Shown one piece after another: positions 32,994 to 40,132 of a stretch of DNA of 40,132 nt; the stretch's first letter is position 1; each line of letters opens with the position of its first letter. The notes beneath the pieces are model-generated. The model did no database searches. It was not told the DNA's origin and was given only the letters and a program-made list of their open reading frames with translations. The translations under genes and the position numbers were made by a program. The DNA comes from Litorilinea aerophila (GTDB taxonomy: Bacteria > Chloroflexota > Anaerolineae > Caldilineales > Caldilineaceae), in the NCBI GenBank assembly GCA_945905745.1, contig CAMDQF010000016.1, positions 1 through 40,132 of the forward strand, written 5' to 3'.

Positions 32994-33077
32994 AAACACA
33001 AAGAGCACAAAGAAACGCAAAGGCTTGCAGAAAAGCATCTGTGTCTATCCGCGTTCATCAGTGTTCATCAGTGGCTC
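32994..33077. repeat. 10-nt-periodic repeat before the RIO gene
   Basis: Words such as acacaaagag, cacaaagaaa and cgcaaaggct are followed by tctatccgcg, ttcatcagtg and ttcatcagtg (33054-33073). The element is the reverse-strand counterpart of the repeat at 10217-10290 and ends ~50 bp before the RIO-kinase start. Confidence 0.6.
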
Positions 33078-33126
33078 AAATTCTTGTCGATGGACTCAAA
33101 AATTCAAACCAAACGAGGACCAAACG

Positions 33127-34200
33127 TTGAGTACCTACAACGGATATGACAGTGGCCAGTGGGACGAGCAAGAAGCTGCCCTGGCCTATTACAGTGAGAA
33201 ATTCAGTCTGCCCCGCCAGCGCATCCGCACCAAACCGCCCAAGCCTTCCAACCAGCAGGAGAAGTTCGAGCGTGAAAAGGATCTGGTGGATACCGTCACC
33301 GCGGACCGGGGCATCGCCCTGGGCCTGGAGATCAGCTATACACCGGCCCGCTTTGAAGCCCAATGGCTCCACGAATCCCTGCAAACCTTCTTCTTTCAAG
33401 ACCTGATCACCGATGTGGTGGCCCAGGTGAAGGGGGGGAAAGAGGCGAGTGTCTACCGCTGCGTGCCCCATTCGACGGTCGGGGGTGAATGGCTGGCGGC
33501 CAAAGTCTACCGGCCCCGCCAGTTTCGCAACCTGCGCAACGACGCAATGTACCGGGAGGGGCGGCAGATTCTAACCGACGAGGATGGCAAGCCGGCAGAC
33601 CCGAAGGATGACCGCATCATCCGGGCCATCGGCAAAAAGACCGCCTTTGGCGCACAGGTGCAGCACACCTCCTGGCTGATGTACGAATATACGACCCTAC
33701 AGAAGCTCCACGCGGCCGGCGCGGCTGTTCCCCAGCCAGTGGCCGTAGACCAGAACGCGATTCTAATGGGCTATGTGGGGGATGGCAGCCGGGGCGCGCC
33801 GACGCTCCACGAAGCGGTGCTGAAACCGGGCGAAGCCGAGCCACTCTTCCAGGAGACCCTGCGCAATATCGAAATTATGCTGACCCAGGGCTACATCCAC
33901 GGCGACCTGTCGGCCTATAACATCCTCTACTGGGAGGGGAAGATCACACTGATCGACTTCCCCCAGGTGACGGATGCCCAGGCCAACCGCAATGCCCGCA
34001 AAATCCTGAGCCGGGACATACAGCGGGTCTGCGAATATTTCGGCCAATACGGATTGGAATGCAATGCCAGAGCCATTACAGAGAAGTTGTGGGCCCGCTA
34101 CGCTGCGCCGGACCCGATGAACTATCTGGCCGATATGTCGAAGGTGGAAGCAGCCCGGGACGAGGCAGAACGGTTAAAGGCGGAGCGGGCGAAGAGGTGA
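33127..34200 (+). CDS. RIO-family (RIO1-like) atypical protein kinase
   Basis: A 357-residue atypical kinase. The nucleotide loop is VKGGKEASVYRC (101-112), the ATP-binding lysine is Lys126 in AAKVYRPRQFRN, the catalytic loop is YIHGDLSAYNILY with Asp260 and Asn265, and the metal-binding Asp277 is in TLIDFPQV. RIO1 kinases act in ribosome maturation in archaea and eukaryotes; bacterial RIO proteins are less studied and their substrate here is unknown. TTG 33127 (encoding MSTYNGYDSGQW) has GAGGA 7 nt upstream; the longer frame from 33025 runs through repeat DNA and is rejected. It has charged helices at the C-terminus (EAERLKAERAKR). Confidence 0.88.
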   Translation: MSTYNGYDSGQWDEQEAALAYYSEKFSLPRQRIRTKPPKPSNQQEKFEREKDLVDTVTADRGIALGLEISYTPARFEAQWLHESLQTFFFQDLITDVVAQVKGGKEASVYRCVPHSTVGGEWLAAKVYRPRQFRNLRNDAMYREGRQILTDEDGKPADPKDDRIIRAIGKKTAFGAQVQHTSWLMYEYTTLQKLHAAGAAVPQPVAVDQNAILMGYVGDGSRGAPTLHEAVLKPGEAEPLFQETLRNIEIMLTQGYIHGDLSAYNILYWEGKITLIDFPQVTDAQANRNARKILSRDIQRVCEYFGQYGLECNARAITEKLWARYAAPDPMNYLADMSKVEAARDEAERLKAERAKR

Positions 34201-34238
34201 GTAACTGTCAAAAAATACTGTAGGCGTTTCGCAGACGA

Positions 34239-34303
34239 GATTCCGGGAATCGGCCACAACAACACTCGGCTTTCCTACCATCGACTGGCCGATTCCCGGA
34301 ATC
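34239..34303. repeat. GATTCCGGGAATC element with 18-bp perfect arms
   Basis: The arms at 34239-34256 and 34286-34303 are 18 bp and perfectly complementary, with a 29-nt loop, 38 bp after the RIO-kinase stop. The arm sequence is the same as in the palindrome at 11526-11555. It may help end or protect the transcript. The rest of the 248-bp gap shows no other feature. Confidence 0.88.
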
Positions 34304-34448
34304 AAACGGTAGCTTAGTTCCTGACGTTTACCAAATACTTTCTAAACGATGGAAAGAAAGATGAGCAGCAGGTCACAATCTCACCTTTCTCTCCACAATC
34401 GAAATCGCCCAATTGTGACACCACTGCAAAAAGAGGATTTTACCGAGG

Positions 34449-36374
34449 ATGAATATCCTGCTTGCATTTCTTCTTCTGGCAAATTGGCTTCTGCCCACCC
34501 CGCCTACCCTCCCAACGGCCCTACAACAGAACATTAGCATCACATCGGTAGGACAACTGGGCGGTTCCAGCTATGCCATTGCCCTGAATGGCAACCGAGC
34601 CTATTTCGATTTGGGCACCCGTCTGGTCATCGCAGATATTGGCGACCCGTCTACACCAACTATTCTGGGGCAGACAGCCCCCCTCAATGGCCGCATCAAC
34701 GACATCGCTGTTTCAGGTGAGTACGTCTATCTGGCCGGGGGTACTCATCTCTACGTCGTCAATGTCAGCAACCCAGCGCTGCCTGTCCAAAGTGCGCGGG
34801 TGGCGGCAGGGGGCGATGCTTCCTTTGTCACCCTCTCGGGCGGATATGCCTACGTGAGCGGTGGTCAGCGGGTTCAGGTCTTTGCTTTGGACGACCCCGC
34901 TCTGCCAGTCCGGGTTGCCACCTTTGACGGTGACACTGTCTTGAACGGCGCAGGCAAAGTTACCGTCAGCGGCACGCTGGCCTATGTGCCGGGCGGCTTC
35001 AACCGGGGGCTGGTGACGCTGGACATCAGCGATCCAGCCAACCCGACTGCGGTGGGCGGATACCCGTGGACGCCCAATAATTCGACCCATCGGGTCCAAA
35101 TCTCAGGTGGATACGCGTACATTGCCGGTAGTTTCGATTTGCAGGTGGCCCAACTGACCGATCCCCAAAACCCCCAAAAGATCGCCGATTTCAGCATCAG
35201 CGACACGGGTGTTGCGCTGGACCTGCTCGTTGATGGCGACACCCTCTATCTGCCGTTAGACACCACAGGCGTGAGTATTCTCGACATCAGCAACCCGGCC
35301 AGTCCACAGGCAATCGGGCTTCTGGAACGCGGCTTCAGCCCGCCTTATACCCTGGCTCTGGCGGGTAGCCATCTCTTCGTCGCCAGTATTATGGGCGGGG
35401 TGCGCATTGCCGATGTAAGCGCGCCTGCGTCCCCAGCCTATACGAACGCATTCCGCTCGATTGGACGGGGACGCAACCTGACCTTTGTGGGCGACTCTAT
35501 GTATATGACGGAAGGGGGGCGCGGGCTTTGGATCATAGAGCGGGCAAAGATCAACGAAGGATTGGGGTCCGCCCGCTTTGTGGATTTGGGCAATGCAGCC
35601 CTGGACATCACCCTTTCCGGCCACTATGCCTTCGTGGCCGGGGGGAATGCGGGTGTCACAATTCTGGACGTGACGCAACCGGTCACTCCGACGGTAGTCG
35701 CCACCTTTGACACACCCGGATCCGCCTGGCAGGTGGTCGTTGTAGACAACTACGCCTATGTTGCCGACTACGACGGCGGTCTGCGTGTGCTGGATATCTC
35801 GAACATCGCCGTCCCGGTCGAAGTCGGCTTCCTGCCACCCCCAACCCAATTCGTCGATGTAACCGCGGTATCGGCTTCTGCTGATTTTGTTTTTATGTAC
35901 GCAGGCACAAAGTTGCACATTTTATCGATTGCAAACAATCCGGCTGCGCCCACACAGGTCGGGGTCTACTCCTCTGGCCTGCATCTGAGCAATGTGATTG
36001 CTGAAGGCACGACGATCTATCTGAGCGAAGGCTTCGACACCTACCGGCTGCTCGTCCTAGACATCAGCAACCCCGGGCAACCAACCGAAATTGGCTCTCA
36101 CCCAATGGCCAGCAGGATATTCAATCCTAGCGTTTGGGAAATTGCAAAGGAAGGGGATCGGGTGGCCGTAGCCTTTGGATATGACGGTCTGCTAGTCTTC
36201 GATGTAAGTACGCCTGCCGCGCCCAAACAGATCGGAAGTTACCCGACAGCCTGGGAAGCGGCAGGGGTTATGCTGCAGAGCGACAGCATTGCCGTGGGCA
36301 ATGGGGATGGGGGGCTACTTATGCTTCGAATGGCCGATCTTTTCAATTTCTATCTGCCAGGGCTGCGAAAATAA
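34449..36374 (+). CDS. secreted LVIVD-repeat beta-propeller protein
   Basis: A 641-residue exported protein. Residues 1-25 form a signal peptide (MNILLAFLLLANWLLPTPP). The rest is about 13 copies of an LVIVD-type repeat with the pattern hydrophobic-D-I-S-N/D-P-x-x-P, e.g. LVIADIGDPSTPTILGQ, VSILDISNPASPQAIG, LLVLDISNPGQPTEIG, consistent with one or two propellers used for adhesion or structural binding. It ends in FNFYLPGLRK, a YLP-type tail frequent on exported Chloroflexota proteins; its role is unproven. The gene faces the DinB-like gene tail to tail. AGAGGA lies upstream of ATG 34449 at a somewhat long spacing. Confidence 0.85.
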   Translation: MNILLAFLLLANWLLPTPPTLPTALQQNISITSVGQLGGSSYAIALNGNRAYFDLGTRLVIADIGDPSTPTILGQTAPLNGRINDIAVSGEYVYLAGGTHLYVVNVSNPALPVQSARVAAGGDASFVTLSGGYAYVSGGQRVQVFALDDPALPVRVATFDGDTVLNGAGKVTVSGTLAYVPGGFNRGLVTLDISDPANPTAVGGYPWTPNNSTHRVQISGGYAYIAGSFDLQVAQLTDPQNPQKIADFSISDTGVALDLLVDGDTLYLPLDTTGVSILDISNPASPQAIGLLERGFSPPYTLALAGSHLFVASIMGGVRIADVSAPASPAYTNAFRSIGRGRNLTFVGDSMYMTEGGRGLWIIERAKINEGLGSARFVDLGNAALDITLSGHYAFVAGGNAGVTILDVTQPVTPTVVATFDTPGSAWQVVVVDNYAYVADYDGGLRVLDISNIAVPVEVGFLPPPTQFVDVTAVSASADFVFMYAGTKLHILSIANNPAAPTQVGVYSSGLHLSNVIAEGTTIYLSEGFDTYRLLVLDISNPGQPTEIGSHPMASRIFNPSVWEIAKEGDRVAVAFGYDGLLVFDVSTPAAPKQIGSYPTAWEAAGVMLQSDSIAVGNGDGGLLMLRMADLFNFYLPGLRK

Positions 36375-36407
36375 CCAGCCTGGCAACTGTAGCGATTGCC
36401 CACTGCG

Positions 36408-36911
36408 TTAGGCCAACGCCCACAACTGCCTCGTCAACTGGGCGTGGCCGTTGTGCTGGCTCATATGCTCGATGGCGTGCTGGACGTCATAGCGGACAGT
36501 CAGGGGCCGCCCGTTTTTGGGGTGGGCTGCGCTAAGCTCCAAATCAGCCGCAGAAAGCGAGTCCAGAAAGCTCTGCACCCACGCCTGTGCCCGTTTGGAA
36601 CGGTCGAGCAGATAGGCCGGCTCCAGATTGGCTGGTCCAAACTCCTCGTCCCCCTCATCCCCGTTGATGTCGCCCCACTCAATTCGCCCCAACTGCCACT
36701 CGGCCCGGCGCAACAGATAGACCGTAGACGAAATGTTGTGGGCGATCAGCCAGCCCAGCGCGCCGGACGGCCCCTGCCACGGGCTGGTCTCGAAAGGTTT
36801 CCAGGTCAAGGCGGCCGCGGGCAGATCGGCCAGCAGTTCCTCAATTTCCCCAAATTTATTGTCAAAGAGACGGCGATAGGTGCCGATTTCCGATGGATCG
36901 ATGGCTGGCAT
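36408..36911 (-). CDS. DinB-superfamily protein
   Basis: A 167-residue protein with the DinB four-helix-bundle pattern. The N-terminal helix includes GWLIAHNISSTVYLL (first metal His) and the C-terminal part has VRYDVQHAIEHMSQHNGHAQ with the histidine pair of the metal site. Family members are metal-dependent thiol or nucleophile transferases; the substrate is unknown. I start at ATG 36911 (MPAIDPSEIGTY): AGGAG lies at a good distance upstream, while the longer frame to 36962 would translate a heptamer repeat (NPIPNIQHPQ). It is convergent with the LVIVD gene. Confidence 0.82.
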   Translation of the reverse strand: MPAIDPSEIGTYRRLFDNKFGEIEELLADLPAAALTWKPFETSPWQGPSGALGWLIAHNISSTVYLLRRAEWQLGRIEWGDINGDEGDEEFGPANLEPAYLLDRSKRAQAWVQSFLDSLSAADLELSAAHPKNGRPLTVRYDVQHAIEHMSQHNGHAQLTRQLWALA

Positions 36912-36927
36912 GGGTAGCTCCTGTGGG

Positions 36928-36948
36928 TGTTGGATATTGGGTATTGGA
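36928..36948. repeat. three heptamers upstream of the DinB-like gene
   Basis: tgttgga, tattggg and tattgga follow each other directly (36928-36948). They share words with 13725-13752 and, inverted, with 172-192. They lie just 5' of the ribosome site of the minus-strand gene. Confidence 0.6.
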
Positions 36949-37077
36949 TTTTTCGCAAGCAAGACCTCTCCATTATAGGTCGATCCCGTCTTCCCAGCCT
37001 AACAGAAATCGGGCTGACCGGTGTACAATTGATGTACTATTGTCGTCTATCCATTGCATCGAATATCGCCCAATCCT

Positions 37078-39615
37078 ATGACCCTCACGACCGTTCTCAT
37101 TGTTCTCGTCGCCCTTTTCATCGCCGTGGCCTTCTTTGGCGGCATCTTCCTCTACGTCTACTGGTGGCTGATCCAGCGCGCCCTGCCCGAGCTGAACGGG
37201 AAATTGGCTCTGGACGGTCTCTCCGCGCCTGTGGAAATTCTGCGCGACGAGCGGGGCATTCCCCATATCTACGCGCAGAACCGGGCTGACCTCTTCCGCG
37301 CCCAGGGCTTTGTCCACGCCCAGGACAGGCTCTGGCAGATGGAGCAGAACCGACGGATTGCCAGCGGTCGCCTTTCTGAGTTGTTTGGGGCGGCTGCGCT
37401 GGAAGTAGACCGCTTCAGCCGGATAGTCGGCTTCTGGCGGGCGGCCCAGGCTGAACTGGCGACCCTGGAACCGGAAATGGTGGCTGTCCTTGAGCAGTAT
37501 GTGGGCGGTATCAACGCTTACATCCGCAGCCGCCCCGGACGCCTGGCCCCGGAGTTCAACCTCCTGCGTCGTCAGCCGGAGCCGTGGACACCCCTGGACG
37601 TCGTCGCCTTTTCCAAAGTAATGGGTTGGAGTCTGAGCGTCAACTGGGAGAGTGAACTGGTGCGGCTGCAACTGGCGAATCAGCTCGATCCGTTGCTGGC
37701 CGCCGAACTGGAGCCGGACTATCCGCCCAATAACCCGGCCATCAGCGAGGCCCTGGGCGAGAAGAGTATGCGGCTGGTCAGCACCGCCGGGCTGCTGTTG
37801 AGCCAATATGAGCAATTGCGGGAGTGGCTGGGACCATCCGGATCGAATCAGGGCAGTAACAATTGGGTGGTGGCCCCCAAGCAGAGCAGCAGCGGGCGGG
37901 CCATCCTCTGCAACGACCCCCACCTCTCGCTGACAATGCCCGGTGTCTGGTACGAAAATCATCTCCACTGCGTGGAAAACAGGGACGACAGACCGCAGAC
38001 GACCGACGGCGAACGACAACCCCCAGTCCCCAATCCCCAGTCCCCAATCCCCAGTCCCCATTTCCACGTCAGCGGCGTCACCTTTGCCGGCGCGCCCGGT
38101 GTGGTCATCGGCCACAACGAGCGCATCGCCTGGGGTGTGACAAACGCCTTCCCCGACGTGCAGGACCTCTACATCGAGCGGCCCCATCCGGAGAAAACCA
38201 ACCACTTCGCCTACAATGGCGACTGGGAAGAAGCCCAGGTGATTGAAGAGTCAATTGTCGTGCGTAGGCAGAACCGACCCCACATCGAGCGGGTCGTCAT
38301 CACCCGTCACGGGCCGCTGATCAACCGGCTGGTGGCGGACAGCGGCAGCACACCCCTCGCCCTATGCTGGCAGGGACACCAGCCGGGCCGTCTGCTCCAC
38401 GCCATTTTGGGCATCAACAGTGCGCAGAACTGGGAAGAGTTCGACGCGGCCCTGGCCGATTGGAGTGTGCCCGCCCAGAACTTTGTCTACGCCGATGTGG
38501 ACGGCAACATCGGCTACCGGCTGGCGGGCGACATCCCCATGCGCCGGGCCGGGCTGGGGTTGGTCCCTGCGCCGGGCTGGACGGACGAATATGAGTGGAC
38601 GGGGCTGATTCCCCACGCCGAACTGCCCAGCGTTTACAACCCGCCCTCCGGGCTGATTGTGACCGCCAACAACAAACTCACCGGCGACGACTACCCCCAC
38701 TTTCTCGGCGTGGAATTCTTCCCTGGCTGGCGCGCCCGGCGCATCGAAGATATGTTGCGCGAGAAGCGGCGGCTGAATCTGCGCGATATGGAGCAGATTC
38801 AGCAGGACACCACCAGTCTCTACGCCGCGGAATTGACCCCGATTCTGGCCGCGTACCAGGGCAGTGACCCCTACCTGAACATCGCGGTCAACCTGCTGCG
38901 CAATTGGAGCCACACAATGGAGAAAGACAGCGCGGCCGCACTCGTCTTTCACTACACCCTCCTCCACCTGCTGGATATGACCTTTGGGGACAAACTGGGG
39001 CCGGCCAAAAAGGGCTTTCTGGGGGGAACCCTCAGCCCGCTCTTTATCATCAGCGGCTTTCTGCACCGGGCCGAGACCCGCTTGCTGGAAATCCTGCGCG
39101 AGAATGAGGAGTCGCTCTGGTATACCGACGCCAAGACGGGCCGTCAGCGCAGCCGGGACGAGCTGATCGGCGAGGCGCTGCTGCTTTCTGTGCGCCGCAT
39201 CCGCAAAGAAGTCAATCCTACCCCGCGCAATTGGGCCTGGGGACGGATGCACCAGATTCGCTACGCACACCCGATGGGCAGCGTGCGTATTCTCAAAGGC
39301 TTCTTCAACCGGGGTCCCTTCCCCCTCAGCGGGGACGGCACGACGCCCAACCAGACCAGCTATGCGCCGGAGCTGCCGCCAGGTCTGGCCCAGATCGTGG
39401 CAAGCTATCGGCAAATCTACGACGTGGGGGATTGGGACGCCGCGCGCACTGTCACCACCAGCGGGCAGAGCGGCCATCCCCTCAGCGCCAACTACGCGGA
39501 TCAGATTCCCATGTGGCTGGAAGGGGTCTATCACCCCATGCCCTGGACACGGGAGGCGGTGGAGAAGATTGCGGTGCATCGGCTGCGGCTGGGGCCAGGC
39601 GGGAAAATTGAATAA
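37078..39615 (+). CDS. penicillin acylase (Ntn-hydrolase) family protein, membrane-anchored
   Basis: An 845-residue Ntn-hydrolase of the penicillin G/AHL acylase family (peptidase family S45). Residues 1-35 form an N-terminal membrane anchor or uncleaved signal. An alpha-chain part follows (~45-240, with DERGIPHIYAQ and GFVHAQDRLWQME). Self-cleavage is expected before Ser260 in QGSNNWVVAPKQS, giving the beta chain with catalytic Ser260; IGHNERIAWGVTN and related motifs follow. Family members hydrolyse amide bonds in beta-lactams or acyl-homoserine lactones; which one here is unknown. Residues 301-328 are encoded by a tandem heptamer repeat (37984-38062) and look like an insertion. ATG 37078 is preferred to TTG 37054. 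Confidence 0.88.
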   Translation: MTLTTVLIVLVALFIAVAFFGGIFLYVYWWLIQRALPELNGKLALDGLSAPVEILRDERGIPHIYAQNRADLFRAQGFVHAQDRLWQMEQNRRIASGRLSELFGAAALEVDRFSRIVGFWRAAQAELATLEPEMVAVLEQYVGGINAYIRSRPGRLAPEFNLLRRQPEPWTPLDVVAFSKVMGWSLSVNWESELVRLQLANQLDPLLAAELEPDYPPNNPAISEALGEKSMRLVSTAGLLLSQYEQLREWLGPSGSNQGSNNWVVAPKQSSSGRAILCNDPHLSLTMPGVWYENHLHCVENRDDRPQTTDGERQPPVPNPQSPIPSPHFHVSGVTFAGAPGVVIGHNERIAWGVTNAFPDVQDLYIERPHPEKTNHFAYNGDWEEAQVIEESIVVRRQNRPHIERVVITRHGPLINRLVADSGSTPLALCWQGHQPGRLLHAILGINSAQNWEEFDAALADWSVPAQNFVYADVDGNIGYRLAGDIPMRRAGLGLVPAPGWTDEYEWTGLIPHAELPSVYNPPSGLIVTANNKLTGDDYPHFLGVEFFPGWRARRIEDMLREKRRLNLRDMEQIQQDTTSLYAAELTPILAAYQGSDPYLNIAVNLLRNWSHTMEKDSAAALVFHYTLLHLLDMTFGDKLGPAKKGFLGGTLSPLFIISGFLHRAETRLLEILRENEESLWYTDAKTGRQRSRDELIGEALLLSVRRIRKEVNPTPRNWAWGRMHQIRYAHPMGSVRILKGFFNRGPFPLSGDGTTPNQTSYAPELPPGLAQIVASYRQIYDVGDWDAARTVTTSGQSGHPLSANYADQIPMWLEGVYHPMPWTREAVEKIAVHRLRLGPGGKIE
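37984..38062. repeat. heptamer repeat inserted inside the acylase coding sequence
   Basis: Five heptamers of the gaccgca type (gacgaca, gaccgca, gacgacc, gacggcg, aacgaca) at 37984-38018 are followed after 2 bp by six heptamers, ccccagt and ccccaat alternating, then ccccatt, at 38021-38062. The protein at this point (DDRPQTTDGERQPPVPNPQ, then SPIPSPH) interrupts the normally short link between WYENHLH and FHVSGVTF. The reading frame stays open. Confidence 0.88.
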
Positions 39616-39644
39616 TTGGGTCAGGTTAGGAATTTGTAGATGAA

Positions 39645-39724
39645 AAAGTCCCCGGCACTTTCTGTCCTAGCGAGTCGGTAGATGGAGTTCCTGCCAGCGA
39701 AGTTCGTGAAGTGCCGGGGACTTT
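39645..39724. repeat. 16-bp perfect inverted repeat with 48-nt loop
   Basis: AAAGTCCCCGGCACTT (39645-39660) and its exact complement (39709-39724) flank a 48-nt loop, 29 bp after the acylase stop. The right arm runs into TTTATTTTC, so it may be a terminator for the acylase gene, or part of a REP-like family. Confidence 0.7.
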
Positions 39725-39770
39725 ATTTTCAGGGCAGTTCTCCATGCGCTTTCGTGCGCCACGGAAGATG

Positions 39771-39872
39771 AAAAGTAGAACGCAGATTTCGCAGAAACCA
39801 CAGATTTACGCAGATTTTTTTAATCCGCGCTAATCCGCCTAATCCGCGTCGTCCGCGTTCTATTTTTCAGGG
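39771..39872. repeat. 10-nt-periodic repeat
   Basis: Words gaacgcagat, ttcgcagaaa, ccacagattt, acgcagattt are followed by ttttaatccg, cgctaatccg, cctaatccgc, gtcgtccgcg. It belongs to the same class as 10217-10290 and 32994-33077. The word tttcagggcagt occurs both before (39727-39736) and at the end (~39865-39875) of the stretch, as a direct repeat. Confidence 0.55.
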
Positions 39873-40000
39873 CAGTAGTTTTGATCTCTGTGCAACGCCA
39901 ACTGGCAGGCAGCCTCCAGCGTCGGCAGAGGCGCAGGGACACACGCGGTCGCTCCCCCTGTTGCCGTGGCTGGTTCAGCCAATGTCTGGGCCTTGGTCAT
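39860..40000 (-). pseudogene. decayed minus-strand gene end
   Basis: A 46-codon frame from ATG 40000 to the TAG at 39860-39862 reads MTKAQTLAEPATATGGATAC, then VPAPLPTLEAACQLALHRDQ and NYCPEK. The composition and the paired Cys look coding. The same frame continues upstream past one in-frame TAG (codon ~40018) as protein-like FNYAANLAF, so it may be the remains of a longer gene entering from beyond the window. I do not recognise a family. Confidence 0.3.
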
Positions 40001-40054
40001 CGTTTCGGCCAAACTAGCCTAGAAGGCTAAGTTGGCGGCATAATTGAAGTAAAA

Positions 40055-40132
40055 AACGAGGCAAAGGCGATGCAAAAAAACAGGAACGAATTGAGACAGC
40101 CAACAAGACAACCGAGTATGAAGCCATGCTCA
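40055..40132 (+). other. protein-like open frames running off the right edge
   Basis: Two frames are open to the window end. One starts at ATG 40070 with GAGG 8 nt upstream and reads MQKNRNELRQ, ending PSMKPCS. The other, without a start codon, reads DAKKQERIETANKTTEYEAM from 40069 and looks more like protein. A run of seven A at 40074-40080 could be a frameshift site joining them. The gene, if real, cannot be identified from this fragment. Confidence 0.25.

Noticed and set aside
33025-33126. Longer N-terminus of the RIO kinase
   Set aside because: The extra 34 codons cover the ten-base repeat; the TTG at 33127 has its own ribosome site.
36912-36962. Longer N-terminus of the DinB-like protein
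   Set aside because: The extension would translate the heptamer repeat and lacks a ribosome site, while ATG 36911 has AGGAG upstream.

Overview
The window looks like chromosomal DNA of a GC-rich bacterium, most likely a Chloroflexota member of the Anaerolineae/Caldilineae type. I infer this from the gene families, from long XRE-type HTH plus NB-ARC plus TPR regulators, from a secreted LVIVD propeller ending in a YLP-type tail, and from repeat-rich gaps between genes. I ran no database search, so the placement is an inference. I saw no rRNA, tRNA, CRISPR array, transposase or phage structural gene.

Layout. 1-1174: repeat-rich gap and a minus-strand DMT/EamA exporter. 1354-7449: a complete seven-gene Mrp cation/proton antiporter operon (mrpA to mrpG, mostly start/stop overlaps), followed by an overlapping polyamine-type GNAT acetyltransferase. 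7951-8718: a BrnT/BrnA toxin-antitoxin pair lying between that GNAT gene and a duplicated copy of its last ~26 codons. 8738-11515: a DUF2867-type NAD-binding protein, an atypical SDR and a small coiled-coil protein. 11526-12370: a second BrnT toxin with a different antitoxin, bracketed by palindromes, then ten degenerate 20-bp repeats. 12472-15235: a cystathionine-lyase-like PLP enzyme, a GNAT and a MetE-core methyltransferase, which could together make methionine from cystathionine. 15398-17678: a Gfo/Idh/MocA oxidoreductase and an enolase-superfamily enzyme. 17741-22957 (minus): two tandem paralogous HTH/NB-ARC/TPR regulators, divergent from an FAD monooxygenase; the shared gap carries four TGTC boxes at exact 12-bp spacing. 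24700-27023: two secreted proteins. 27171-29206: a DUF3052/DUF5655 fusion, an unrecognised protein and a Dam-type methylase in one operon. 29309-30465: a small membrane protein and a D-amino-acid-oxidase-like enzyme. 30616-34200: RtcB RNA ligase, a frameshifted alpha/alpha-toroid gene, a possible microprotein and a RIO kinase. 34449-39615: LVIVD propeller, DinB-like protein (minus) and a membrane-anchored penicillin-acylase-family hydrolase. 39616-40132: repeats and decayed reading frames.

The most unusual layer is non-coding. Gaps carry several repeat systems: 7-nt-periodic tandem words at seven places, one of them in frame inside the acylase gene; ~10-nt-periodic words at four places; a GATTCCGGGAATC palindrome family at three places, each just 3' of a stop codon; and the 20-bp lattice at 12171-12370, in which TGTRC and GYACA half-sites alternate every ten bases. 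The strongest candidates for something undescribed are the 20-bp lattice, the heptamer expansion inside a working gene, and the phased TGTC boxes next to the tandem regulators.
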